Assembly (NCBI RefSeq): GCF_011759705.1
Contig: NZ_JAAOZF010000001.1
Location: forward strand, 1,795,152 to 1,859,151
Direction: 5' to 3'
DNA length: 64,000 nucleotides
DNA from: Microbacterium ulmi
GTDB lineage: Bacteria > Actinomycetota > Actinomycetes > Actinomycetales > Microbacteriaceae
The position numbers were made by a program, and so were the translations under genes. Below, in pieces: positions 17,537 through 26,600 of the stretch (the stretch's first letter is position 1; the number at the start of each line of letters is the position of its first letter). The notes under the pieces were generated by a model that saw only the letters and a list, made by a program, of their open reading frames with translations, was not told where the DNA came from and did no database searches.

Positions 17537-18303
17537 CCCGCGTCCTGGTCACCAACGACGACGGCATCGCCGCGCCCGGGCTGCACGTCCTCGCGCGCGC
17601 CGCGAAGGATGCCGGGCACGACGTCACGATCGCGGCCCCGACGGTGCAGTCCAGCGGATCGAGCGCGTCGATCATGGCCGAGGACCACGAAGGGCGCATC
17701 GCGGTCGAGCGGCGCGAACTGGACGGGCTGGCGGATGTCGCGGCGTTCGCGGTCCATGGCGGTCCGGGGCTGATCGCCATGATCGCGGCTCGCGGCGCCT
17801 TCGGCGATCCCGCCGACGTCGTGCTGTCGGGAGTCAACCACGGTGCGAACGTCGGTCGTGCCATCCTCCATTCCGGCACGGTCGGGGCCGCGCTCACGGG
17901 CGGTCTGAACGGAGCGTGGGGCATGGCCGTCTCGCTCGACGTCGGCATGCGCCCCGACCAGTTCCACTGGGATGCGGCGGCGGATGCCGCGATGCGGCTG
18001 CTGCCCGGGCTGCTGGCCAGTCCGCGCGCCACCGTCATCAACGTCAACGTCCCGAATGCGGCATCCAATCGCGGCTTCCGCGAGGCGACGCTCGCGCCGT
18101 TCGGCATCGTGCAGACGACGCTGACCGAGCGCGCCGAGCATCACATCCGTCTCGCCGTCGAGGACCTGCCCAAGACGCCTGCGCCGGGCACCGATGCCGC
18201 GTGCCTGGCGCAGGGGTGGGTCACCGTGACGGGCCTCGACCCCGTCTCGCACGTCCCGCTCGCGTTCCTGGGCCTGACGCGGATCACTGCCGAACAGTCC
18301 TGA
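17533..18303 (+). CDS. surE: SurE-family 5'/3'-nucleotidase (acid phosphatase)
   Basis: 256 residues. The metal-binding N-terminus VLVTNDDGIAAPGL is diagnostic, as are APTVQSSGSS and SGVNHGANVG. SurE enzymes dephosphorylate nucleoside monophosphates and other phosphoesters. The ATG overlaps the PfkB stop (ATGA), so stoichiometric production with that kinase is likely. A small leftward frame overlaps the 3' end. Confidence 0.9.
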   Translation: MTRVLVTNDDGIAAPGLHVLARAAKDAGHDVTIAAPTVQSSGSSASIMAEDHEGRIAVERRELDGLADVAAFAVHGGPGLIAMIAARGAFGDPADVVLSGVNHGANVGRAILHSGTVGAALTGGLNGAWGMAVSLDVGMRPDQFHWDAAADAAMRLLPGLLASPRATVINVNVPNAASNRGFREATLAPFGIVQTTLTERAEHHIRLAVEDLPKTPAPGTDAACLAQGWVTVTGLDPVSHVPLAFLGLTRITAEQS

Positions 18304-18415
18304 GGCGCGCGACCCCCCGGCCTTCGAGGCGGCGCGGCACGGCGTTGCCCTCGCCGTCGTTCTTGAGGTAGGCGAGCACGCGATGACCGGAGCCCGCCCA
18401 CTCGAGCATGGACAT
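18284..18415 (-). CDS. small conserved-looking protein, function unknown
   Basis: 43 residues beginning MSMLEWAGSGHRVLAYLK and ending in an arginine-rich tail GRGVARLRTVRQ. GGAG lies eight bases before ATG 18415, and codon use has GC-rich third positions like real genes here. It overlaps the 3' end of surE on the opposite strand by 20 bases. Basic and soluble; I do not recognise a family. Confidence 0.45.
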   Translation of the reverse strand: MSMLEWAGSGHRVLAYLKNDGEGNAVPRRLEGRGVARLRTVRQ

Positions 18416-18825
18416 GGGTCCAGCTCCACCCGAGGTGGCGACGCGCACTTCCGTCACCGTCGTCGCTCAGCCCCTCTCACCACGCTGCCCGGACGCAGAG
18501 AGGACCGGTGGCACTCCGGCCCTCTCTGCGCAGCGGTTCGGCCGACGGTGTCTTCGACATCCTCAGCGAGCTTCTTCGCCGCGGTCTCGCCTGATCCGTC
18601 CGTTCGATGTCGCCACGACATCATGAGACCTCGGCGCGAGATGCGGCGGGAGGGGGTTGACTCAGGCGGGCGCGGGTCGTAGGCGGCCGCCGCGTCAGGC
18701 CTCGGCCCGTCGATCGCCCGCTGTCAACCCTCTCCAGGTCGCGCCGCCGCCGTGATCCCCTGTCCCCACCGAGAAGAAGCCGAGGGATGCCGTGCAGTCC
18801 CTCCACGATCAGAGACAGGTGGATC
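18416..18825. other. intergenic region without a supported gene
   Basis: No convincing frame. It contains GGGGGTTGAC (18652-18661) and, inverted, GTCAACCC (18723-18730), two of the recurring TTGAC-type words also seen at 35222 and 38419. The promoter of the small gene at 18826 presumably lies here. Confidence 0.4.
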
Positions 18826-19059
18826 ATGACCGACACATCACGCCCGGAAGACGATGACGCCCGCGCCGCCGCCGACGGCATCCCCGCCCCGGATCTCGGA
18901 GCGAGTTTCGACGAAGTGCAGCCGGAGACCCAGGGCGAGAGCCCGATCGACGCGGAGCTGGGAGGGGATGGGCAGGGCGACATCCTGGGCGAAGACGGAT
19001 CCCGGTCGCCGAAGGACGACGACGCACCCGACGACCTCCGCGTCGAGGACCTCCCCTAG
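18826..19059 (+). CDS. small acidic, probably disordered protein
   Basis: 77 residues, very rich in Asp and Glu, with no hydrophobic core: PEDDDARAAADG, GGDGQGDILGEDG, PKDDDAPDDLRVEDLP. ATG 18826 with AGGTGG upstream. Similar short acidic proteins are common orphans in this group. Unknown function; possibly stress-related, given the TTGAC words upstream. Confidence 0.55.
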   Translation: MTDTSRPEDDDARAAADGIPAPDLGASFDEVQPETQGESPIDAELGGDGQGDILGEDGSRSPKDDDAPDDLRVEDLP

Positions 19060-19209
19060 CGTCCGGGCCCGACGGAGGACGGACGACGAGGACGCGGCCG
19101 ACATGCCGACCGACCGCAGGCGGCAGGATGGAAGGCCCGACGACGTCGTGCAGAGGCGGTGACGTGCATGGCCCTGCCGACTCGGGTCGCCGGTGCGTAG
19201 GGTGTGGGG

Positions 19210-19359
19210 ATGCCCGACACCACATGCCACATGTCGATGTCCGTCCTGCTCGGCACCGGCGAGCGGATCTTCGACGGCTTCGAGTCGTTGGGGCTGGAAC
19301 CCGTCGAGGTGCTGCACTCTCCGCTCGCGACGCACATCCGCTACCGCAGGACGAGCTGA
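19210..19359 (+). pseudogene. C-terminal remnant of a dihydrofolate reductase-family (RibD-C) protein
   Basis: The 49-residue frame (VLLGTGERIFDGFESLGLEPVEV..THIRYRR) matches the closing strands of RibD C-terminal/DHFR-like reductases, in which LLG-GER-FD and a final TH-RYR are conserved. An in-frame TAG sits 12 bases before the ATG and the substrate and NADPH domains are missing. TAGGGT ending six bases before the ATG could still drive a leaderless transcript, so a functional micro-protein is not excluded. Confidence 0.5.
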
Positions 19360-19446
19360 GGTCTGCTCCCGGCGCCGGCTCCCGGTCGAGGCCGTCGAGT
19401 CGCGACGGTCGGCGCCCGCCCCGGCGGAAGGGGGGATACTTCACTC

Positions 19447-19836
19447 ATGACACAGGGAACGGCGTACCAGCCCGGGGTGTGCAACATCGGCCCGGCCGAG
19501 ATCCGCAGGCGTCGGGCATCCGGATACGTGGGACTCGCGGTCTCCGTGCTCTTTCTGGCGCTCGCCTTCGCCCTCGCGTGGCCGGCTCCGTGGCGGTTGC
19601 TCGTCGCGCTGCCGGCGTTCCTGTCGGCCCAGGGCTTCCTTCAGGCAGCGTTCCACTTCTGCGTCGGCTTCGCCTCGCGCGGCCTGTTCAACTTCGGCGA
19701 GCTCGGCCAGGAGGAGACCGTCCACGAGGCCGAGTTCCGCCGGAAGGACCAGCGCAAGGCGCTCCTGATCACGGCCCTGGCCTTCGCGATCGCCGCCGTC
19801 GTCGCGGTCATCGCGTTCCTCATCCCGCTGCCCTGA
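19447..19836 (+). CDS. membrane protein of unknown function
   Basis: 129 residues with three hydrophobic helices (about 30-50, 52-75 and 105-127). A conserved-looking cytoplasmic loop HEAEFRRKDQRKALL lies between helices two and three. The frame starts at ATG 19447 with no ribosome site; GATACT ends six bases upstream, which suggests a leaderless transcript. Resembles small uncharacterised actinobacterial membrane proteins; no function can be assigned. Confidence 0.65.
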   Translation: MTQGTAYQPGVCNIGPAEIRRRRASGYVGLAVSVLFLALAFALAWPAPWRLLVALPAFLSAQGFLQAAFHFCVGFASRGLFNFGELGQEETVHEAEFRRKDQRKALLITALAFAIAAVVAVIAFLIPLP

Positions 19837-19971
19837 TCCCTCTTCCCGCTGCCCTGAGGCGCGTCTGCTGAGGCAGCTGGAGGCGATTCGGGATGCCGCG
19901 TCCCGCCATCCCGGGCACCTTCGGTCTCGAGCCCCGGCTGCGGTGGCAGGAGTCCTGACGGGCCCGACCGC

Positions 19972-20481
19972 TCAGGCGCCTCGCTCCCAGGCGCGCAGCC
20001 GCGGAGTCCAGCGCCGCACGTTCCGTCGGTACTCGCGATACTCGTCGCCGTACTCGAGCTCGAGCGTCGGCTCCTCGTAGAACAGGACGAACAGCAGCAC
20101 CGCCAGGAACACGAGGGCCGCGTAGAGCACGGTCCACCCGCTCCCGAACAGCAGCGCCTGCCCGAGGATGATGGCGAGCACCGCCTCGTACATCGGATTG
20201 CGCACGTGTCGGTACGGGCCGACGACGACGAGGCGGGCTGTCGGCGCCGGCGGCGCGGGCGTGCCGTCGGCGCGGGCGAACCGGACGAACGCGTCGAGCA
20301 GCAGGGCGACGCCGGCGAGGACGACGATCGCCGCCGCGATCGCGATCGGCCAGATCCAGCCGTCCGGCCACGGGATCCGCCATCCCGTGATGAGCCAGGG
20401 GACCAGCCCGGCCACGACTCCCGGCGCGAGCGCCAGGAAGACGATCGTCCCGGCCCACGCCCGCGCGCGCACGCGATCCAT
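19972..20481 (-). CDS. isoprenylcysteine carboxyl methyltransferase-family membrane protein
   Basis: 169 residues, four to five membrane helices. The family signature is GPYRHVRNPMYEAVL followed by an EEPTLELEYGDEYREYRRNV C-terminal segment that binds SAM, as in ICMT and phospholipid methyltransferases. The bacterial substrate is generally unknown. ATG 20481 is preceded by TACGCT at six bases on its strand with no ribosome site, again leaderless-like. Divergent from the metalloprotease. Confidence 0.82.
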   Translation of the reverse strand: MDRVRARAWAGTIVFLALAPGVVAGLVPWLITGWRIPWPDGWIWPIAIAAAIVVLAGVALLLDAFVRFARADGTPAPPAPTARLVVVGPYRHVRNPMYEAVLAIILGQALLFGSGWTVLYAALVFLAVLLFVLFYEEPTLELEYGDEYREYRRNVRRWTPRLRAWERGA

Positions 20482-20610
20482 GTGCCGAGCGTAGCCGGAG
20501 GGGCGGCGGATGCCGGGTACTCCTCTTGACGAGTGCCCGAAGTGCGCTCACTGTGTACCCAGGGGATCGATATATCGGCAGCCCCGGCATGGGCGGGAAG
20601 TGGGTCGGCT

Positions 20611-21654
20611 GTGCAATCCGACGACGATCGTGAACTGGGCGAGGTCCTCGAGGACCTGCCCGACCCCGTGGTCGCAGCACTGGAAGTGCGCGACGCGTGG
20701 CGCAGAAGGCTCGCAGCCGGCACGGCCGGGCTCGAGTTCCTCGTGTCCGACCTGCAGAAGTGGCCGGTCGGCTCCGCGGTGCGGGTCGCGTTCCTCGACG
20801 GCGACTCCGCTCTCCACGCGGATGTCGCGGCGGCGACGCAGCAGATCTCCGACGCGATGAACCTCATCCTCGACTTCGGGTATGACGAAGACACGGGTTC
20901 CTTCCGGCGCTGGACGCCGAGCGACACGGTTCTGAAGGCCGAGATCCGTGTGAGCTTCGACATGGGCGGCTACTGGTCGCTCGTCGGCACCGACAGCACA
21001 GACGTGACGATCGATCCCTCCGGCGGACCCATCGGAGGGCTGCCGGGGCAGCGCAGCCTCAATCTGGGCGGGTACGCGGTCTCGAAGCCGCAGGGGTGGG
21101 AGGGGACCGTCCGGCACGAGTTCCTGCATGCGCTCGCATTCCAGCACGAGCACCAGAACTTCCGCGGTCCGTGCGAAGACGACTTCCGGTGGGACGACGA
21201 CTCCGGATACGTCCCGACGAAGGATCCTCGGGGGGTGTTCGTGAAGGATGCCGCGGGTCGCGCGCCCGGGATCTACACGTATCTCGCCGGGCCGCCGAAC
21301 AACTGGTCGAAGGCGAAGGTCGACCACAACCTGCGCACGGAGAACGATCCCGGTGCCGTCATGGGACCCTTCGACGCGGCATCCGTCATGCTCTATCGCT
21401 TCGCGTCGTTCTTCTACAAGACGAACCCGAGCGCGTGCGCCCCGACCGGACCGGGGCAGGAGCTGTCGGACGGCGACAAGCGCGGCCTGAGCCTCCTGTA
21501 CCCCGACCTCGGCGACGCTTCCGTGTCTGAGCTGGTCGAACGGTCTGCGCGGGGGCTCGAGATCGTCGGCACGGAGGCGCCGGGAGAGGTCGTGTCGATC
21601 TACACGGATCGCCTCGTCGAACTGCTCGAGGCGCATTCCGCCGCCGGCGGGTGA
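20611..21654 (+). CDS. zinc metalloprotease, metzincin/matrixin-like, without signal peptide
   Basis: 347 residues. The zinc-binding helix HEFLHALAFQH has the full metzincin HExxHxxxxxH pattern and SVMLYRF downstream is a Met-turn candidate. No N-terminal signal or membrane helix, so the product should be cytoplasmic, which is rare for this fold. The frame is open from 20533, but that part has atypical codons (ATA, TCA, GCA, AGT) and a TATATC stretch and contains TTGACG (20526-20531), so I start at GTG 20611 behind GGGAAG. Convergent with, and 24 bases from, the protease-nuclease operon; it may belong to the same system. Confidence 0.78.
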   Translation: MQSDDDRELGEVLEDLPDPVVAALEVRDAWRRRLAAGTAGLEFLVSDLQKWPVGSAVRVAFLDGDSALHADVAAATQQISDAMNLILDFGYDEDTGSFRRWTPSDTVLKAEIRVSFDMGGYWSLVGTDSTDVTIDPSGGPIGGLPGQRSLNLGGYAVSKPQGWEGTVRHEFLHALAFQHEHQNFRGPCEDDFRWDDDSGYVPTKDPRGVFVKDAAGRAPGIYTYLAGPPNNWSKAKVDHNLRTENDPGAVMGPFDAASVMLYRFASFFYKTNPSACAPTGPGQELSDGDKRGLSLLYPDLGDASVSELVERSARGLEIVGTEAPGEVVSIYTDRLVELLEAHSAAGG

Positions 21655-21678
21655 CGATCGAGCGGCCCCGCGGCCGGG

Positions 21679-23661
21679 TCAGAGCACGATCTGCGAGATG
21701 GCGTCGAGCGGCACGAAGACGGGCTCTCCCGCGTCGGCTGCTTCACTCGTCGCGAGCGCGGCGAGCGGATCGAACGGGACGTATCGCGAGAAGTCATAGC
21801 CCGTGACGGCGGCGAGATCGGCGATGGCGACCTGGAAGGTGCGGTACGCGCCGAGCTCGAACCCCTCGACCGCCTCCGTGCGCCCTCGCTCCTCGAGAAG
21901 ATCTCGGATCATCTCTCCCTGGCTGAGCACGTAGGCGGTCGCATGGAGCGTCCCCTCGACCGCGCTCTCCATGACCACGAGCTTGAAGAACTCCCGAGGC
22001 GCGACGACCCCCGCCGCGATCTCGGGATCGTCGTCGCGCAGCACGGGACCGGTGAAGACGCACGCCGTGAAGCCGTGCGTCTTGGCGCTGTTGAGGATGT
22101 AGTCCTCGAGCCCCAGCCATTGCCGGGCGCCGGAGTTCAGGTCGCCGTGCTGCACCGCCGCGTTCGTGTAGTGGAACGTGTCGTCGTTCGCGCGCTGCGC
22201 GATCTCGCTCACGCCGGGGCCGCCGGCCGGCAGCGTGTCGTCCCAGTTCGGATCCTGCCTGCGGACCATGTGGCCGCGGTCGATGTCGGGGTGCGCGTAG
22301 TCGTTCTTGCCGAGCTGGATGTCGCGGGGGATACGTCCGTCGTGGAACCATCTGTCGCTGCCGCGTTTGATGGCCACGGGATGCCGTCCGTCGATGTTGA
22401 CTGCCGTCATCCTCGGCTGCTTGCGACTACGCGAGAACTTCACGCCGAAGTGCGTGTAGCGCAGCTCGAAGGGCTGGCTCGCCGACTCGTCGCTCGGACG
22501 CGCCAGATCGCCCTCGACGTCGGCGGGCAGTCCCGGCCACGGCGCCGAGAGGTCGCCGCCGCCGAGGAAGGCGGGATCGTAGCCGGCGCGATCCGCGAGC
22601 TGGTCGGGGCCGTGCTGGCCGTCGCCCGCGGCCTCTGTCGCCCCCGCCACCGCCGCGATGTCCGCGACAGGGCGGGCGCCGGCCAGGAGCTGGCGCAGGG
22701 TCGACGCCCCCACGGCGCTGTTGAACTTCCCGTAGAGCCCCGAGAAGTGCAGGCCGACGACTCTGCCGTCCGACAGCCTGATGAGCGGTGAGCCCGACGC
22801 GCCGCCGAGGCTCGTGCAGTCGTGCTGCAGAGTGACACGCGGTCCGAGCGCCTGCGTGATCCTGCCGGGTGCGTACCGCTTCACGTTGTACAGCTGGCGG
22901 AAGTACCGCGCCATCGCGTCCTTGTCGTTGCGGTCGTCGTAGGCGGGGTATCCGACGAGGGCGACGACGTCGTCGAACGCGGCGTCGGTGTCGGCCAGCG
23001 GCAGTGGTGACGGCAGGTTCTGGCCCGTGATGCGCAGCAGCGCGACATCCGGAGCGGTCGTGTCGGCGAGATACGGGATGTCGACGACGTCGAACGGGGT
23101 GGCCTGCGAGGCGATGGCGCCGAACTCCTCGTTGAAGTCGAGCGATGCGCCGAACCGGATCTGCGAGGGGCCGCGCATGAACACGCCGTGCCCGTCGGCG
23201 GTGCGCCGGGCGACGAGGCTCGCGACATGGCGGTTGGTCACGACGATGCGATCGGCGCCGTCGGCCGCGATGACCCATCCCGTGCCGCCCCACGCCATCG
23301 TGAAGTTCGTGAACTCGACCCTGCCGACGGAGGGGATGAACTTCTCCGTCGCGCGGATGCGGGCATCCGTGCCCGGGGGGAAGTCGTCGAGGCTGTCGAT
23401 CTCGTCGTCGCCGAACACGACCCTGTCGTTCTGGACCAGCAGCGGCGGACGCCCCACGAGCTGCACGATCGCCTCGAGGGCGCTGCCGCCGGGATCGATG
23501 CTCTCGAGCCGGTCGGCGACGTCCGCGTCGGCCCCTTCGCCGGGCGCGGGAACCCGGATGTCGGGGAGTCCCATCCGCTCGAGGAGGCCCCCGTCGATCC
23601 GTCTCTGGACGGCCGCCCGCAGCACCTCCGATTCGGCCAGTCGTTCTCGCGCGGTCTTCAT
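21679..23661 (-). CDS. trypsin-like serine protease fused to DNA/RNA non-specific endonuclease
   Basis: 660 residues. A helical N-terminus (1-100) precedes a chymotrypsin-fold domain (about 105-330) with catalytic His145 (TNRHVAS), Asp205 (PDVALLRI) and Ser289 (GGASGSPL). After a linker, a beta-beta-alpha-metal nuclease domain (about 395-640) carries the DRGH motif at 461-464 and metal-site Asn candidates at 500 and 509. No secretion signal. Its ATG overlaps the stop of the NTPase gene (ATGA), so it is the third, coupled gene of the operon and the likely killing effector. Nothing catalytic is missing. Confidence 0.85.
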   Translation of the reverse strand: MKTARERLAESEVLRAAVQRRIDGGLLERMGLPDIRVPAPGEGADADVADRLESIDPGGSALEAIVQLVGRPPLLVQNDRVVFGDDEIDSLDDFPPGTDARIRATEKFIPSVGRVEFTNFTMAWGGTGWVIAADGADRIVVTNRHVASLVARRTADGHGVFMRGPSQIRFGASLDFNEEFGAIASQATPFDVVDIPYLADTTAPDVALLRITGQNLPSPLPLADTDAAFDDVVALVGYPAYDDRNDKDAMARYFRQLYNVKRYAPGRITQALGPRVTLQHDCTSLGGASGSPLIRLSDGRVVGLHFSGLYGKFNSAVGASTLRQLLAGARPVADIAAVAGATEAAGDGQHGPDQLADRAGYDPAFLGGGDLSAPWPGLPADVEGDLARPSDESASQPFELRYTHFGVKFSRSRKQPRMTAVNIDGRHPVAIKRGSDRWFHDGRIPRDIQLGKNDYAHPDIDRGHMVRRQDPNWDDTLPAGGPGVSEIAQRANDDTFHYTNAAVQHGDLNSGARQWLGLEDYILNSAKTHGFTACVFTGPVLRDDDPEIAAGVVAPREFFKLVVMESAVEGTLHATAYVLSQGEMIRDLLEERGRTEAVEGFELGAYRTFQVAIADLAAVTGYDFSRYVPFDPLAALATSEAADAGEPVFVPLDAISQIVL

Positions 23662-26600
23662 GGTCGTACCTTTCCCTCGATGGCGGACAGCACGGCGATG
23701 GCCGGGACGAACGCGGCGGCCACGTCGTGGTCGAGCAGCGCCGCCGCAGCCTCCGCAGGAGCCTCTCCGCGCGTCTTGAGGTCGGCGGCGGGGTAGCGGC
23801 CGCGCACCTTCCGGACGATCTCCGACGCCTCGTCGTCGCTCGCCGCACCCGACCAGATCCGCACCTCGGCGAGGCAGTCCTCGCGCGAGCCGAGCTGTGC
23901 GATCCGGTCCGCGACCGATGCGTCGGGGCGGCGCGTCCACGTCGGCAGACCCGGCACGATCGGATAGGCCCAGTCGCCCGCGCACGTGCGGCGCCACCGC
24001 TCGGCACTGCGCGCGATGGCGCGCAGGTCGGGCGCCCGCAGCGCGAACGCGGCAGCGCCCATCCACTCCGAGAGCAGTCCCAGCGCCGCGAGGTTCTCCA
24101 CGGATCCTTCGGCGGACGTCGCCGCGGCGAGCCTCCAGTCGCCCGCACCGGTCGGGGGCAGGCCGCCCGCGGCGCTGAGGGCCTGGTCGGTCCGAGCGAG
24201 ATGGTCGCGGATCGCCGAGTCGGACGTGAGACCGAGGCGGGCCTGGATGACGGAGCTGTAGGGCGTCGCGCTCGCCAGCACCCGCGCTGCGCCCGCGGGC
24301 GTCGAGAGGTCGGGCAGCCGGGGCGTCGGCTGCGGTTCCTGCCTCTGCGCGGACGCGGGACCGGTGGACACCTGCGTCGAGAACCGGCCGGCCTGCATCG
24401 CGAGCGCGTCGAGCACCATCGGCGAGGGGGCACCGCTCTCCCAGGCGTTCGTGGCCGACCACACGCTGACGGCGGCGTCGACGGGGTCGGACATGCTCCA
24501 CGAATCGCGCTCGCGCGGAGCATCCACGGCGAGGAGCGCGAATCCCAGCGCACCGTTGCCCAGCGTCCCGGTCAGCCCCCGCCGGCGCAGGTCGATCGCC
24601 ATCTCGGCGAGCTCCGGCCGTGCGATGAACGCTCGCGCGAGCTCGCCGAAGCCGGACTCCGCCCACATCTCGAACTGCGCCAGGGTCGTGGTGGGCGGGC
24701 TGTCGCGGAAGCGGCCTGAGAAGTACCGGCGCGGATCGAACCCGTCGAGGGCTTCGGCCCATCGTCCCGCGCGCCAGAGGAACGACCGCGCGATGTCGGC
24801 CGCCGCCGATGCCGGATCGGGAGGGCTCTGGCCGAACGAGCGCTGATAGACGTACTCGGCCTCGCGGATGTCGGCGCGCTCGAGGATGGACTCGAGCTCT
24901 CTAGCGGCGCTCTCGTGGTCGATCGCGGCGACGGGAGCCTGCTCGCGGAACAGCGACGATCGGTCGCCTCGCGCGATGCGCACGACGTCGCGGGCGACGT
25001 CGGGCAGCTCGGCGAGCGTGTCGTCGTCGAACTGGTAGAGGATCTCGCGCGAGAGCGACGGCGGCTGTCCGCCGGAGCGCATCGCCTGGAGGTGATGGTA
25101 TGCCGCCTCGAACGGAGCGAAGGGCTCTGTGCGATCGGCGAACCACCGCGCGGCCGCCCGGTTGAGGTGAGCCGTCTCGGACGGCCTGCCCGCGTCGTAG
25201 ATGTTCTCGAGCAGGGTCTTGCGGATGTCCGATCGGTGGCGCACCCAGCCGGGCACGGCGTCGGGCTCGACGAGCCAGTGCTGCGTGGTCAGCGCCGCGA
25301 AGGCGGCCACGGCATCCGTCGCTGGCATGCCCTTCATCCCGACCTGCGGCGCCAGGACCTCGGCGATGAGGTCGGCGTTGATCCTGCGGACGATGAGGCC
25401 AGGCTGTGCGAGCGACCGGAGCGTGTCGTTGTCGATGCGCGACAGCAGGAAGCGGTACAGGTAGGCGGAGGCCAGCTCGCGACGCCCCGTGATGCCGTCG
25501 AGCACGTCGGGGCCCGACTCGCGCACGGCGAGGGCGCCGAGACGGAGGACGAGGGGGATCCCGTCCGACACCCCTCGGATGCGCGGATACACCGCCGGCT
25601 CGATGTCGAACCCGCCGAGCAGTCCGTCGGCGCTGTCGTCGTCGAGTCCTCCCAGCTCCACCCGTTCGGCGGTGCGCTCCGGGATGATGTCGAACGGCTC
25701 GCCCCGGCCGGCCGCGATGACCGCCAGCGGGCTCAGGCCGCGGTCGCACAGCTCGTCGAGGGTCTCGAACAGGCGGAGCGGGTGCGTCTCGCCCCGGCCC
25801 CGCAGCACCTCCACGGTGTCGAGGATGAGCAGGACCCGGCGGCCGGACGACGCGAGCGAATCCCCGAGCACACGCGCGAGCTCATCGGGGATGTGTGCGC
25901 GCGCGTCGCCGCCCTTGACGCTCGGGTTCGTTGCGGGCCCGGCACCCGCGGCGAGGAGGCGTGCGGTCCGCAGGGCCGCTGCATCCTCCCCGAGCTCTCG
26001 CGTGATCTGCCGCGTGATCTCCATCGTGAGGCCCACGCGATCCTGGATGTCGAGTCCGCCGCGATCGAAGTCGAGCCGCACGATGATCCACGGCGGGGCC
26101 TGTTCGGCGGCGCGCCGGGCCACCTCGTCGATGAACGTCGACTTCCCGATCCCCGGGAGGCCGTTGACGAACAGCGCCGTGACGGGGCGACGGGACCGGG
26201 GACGGCCGAGCCACGCCTCCGCGCGTGAGAGCTCGTCCTCGCGGCCGAAGAAGCCGCGGCTGAGCATCGCGTTCGCGCGGGCGCCTGCATCGGCGCGAGC
26301 GACCGCCGAGCGCACCGCCTCTCGCGAGGCGCTCGCGGGGGCGTGCACCCCCGCGCGGTCGAGCGCGACGGACATCCGGGTGAGGACCTCATGATCGAGC
26401 GGGGGCTGGAGCGCCGCGGAGATCCCCTCTTCCGTGAACGGCGCGGTCCCCGTGAGGGCGGCGAGCAGATCGTCCGTGGGCGCACTCCGCTCGTGCGCGC
26501 GCCGCCACTCGAGGGCGGTCGCGAGCCGGCCGCTCTCCGCGAGGACGTCGAGCTCGTCGCGGCGCACCGTGCCTCGCATCAGCCATCCGACCGGGTCGCT

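Noticed and set aside
20533..20610. N-terminal extension of the metalloprotease
   Set aside because: Codon use is atypical, a TTGACG box and CGATATATCG palindrome lie inside, and GTG 20611 has its own ribosome site.
21663..21676. Short hairpin CGGCC-CCGC-GGCCG between convergent genes
   Set aside because: Only five base pairs; too weak to call a terminator in DNA of this GC content.
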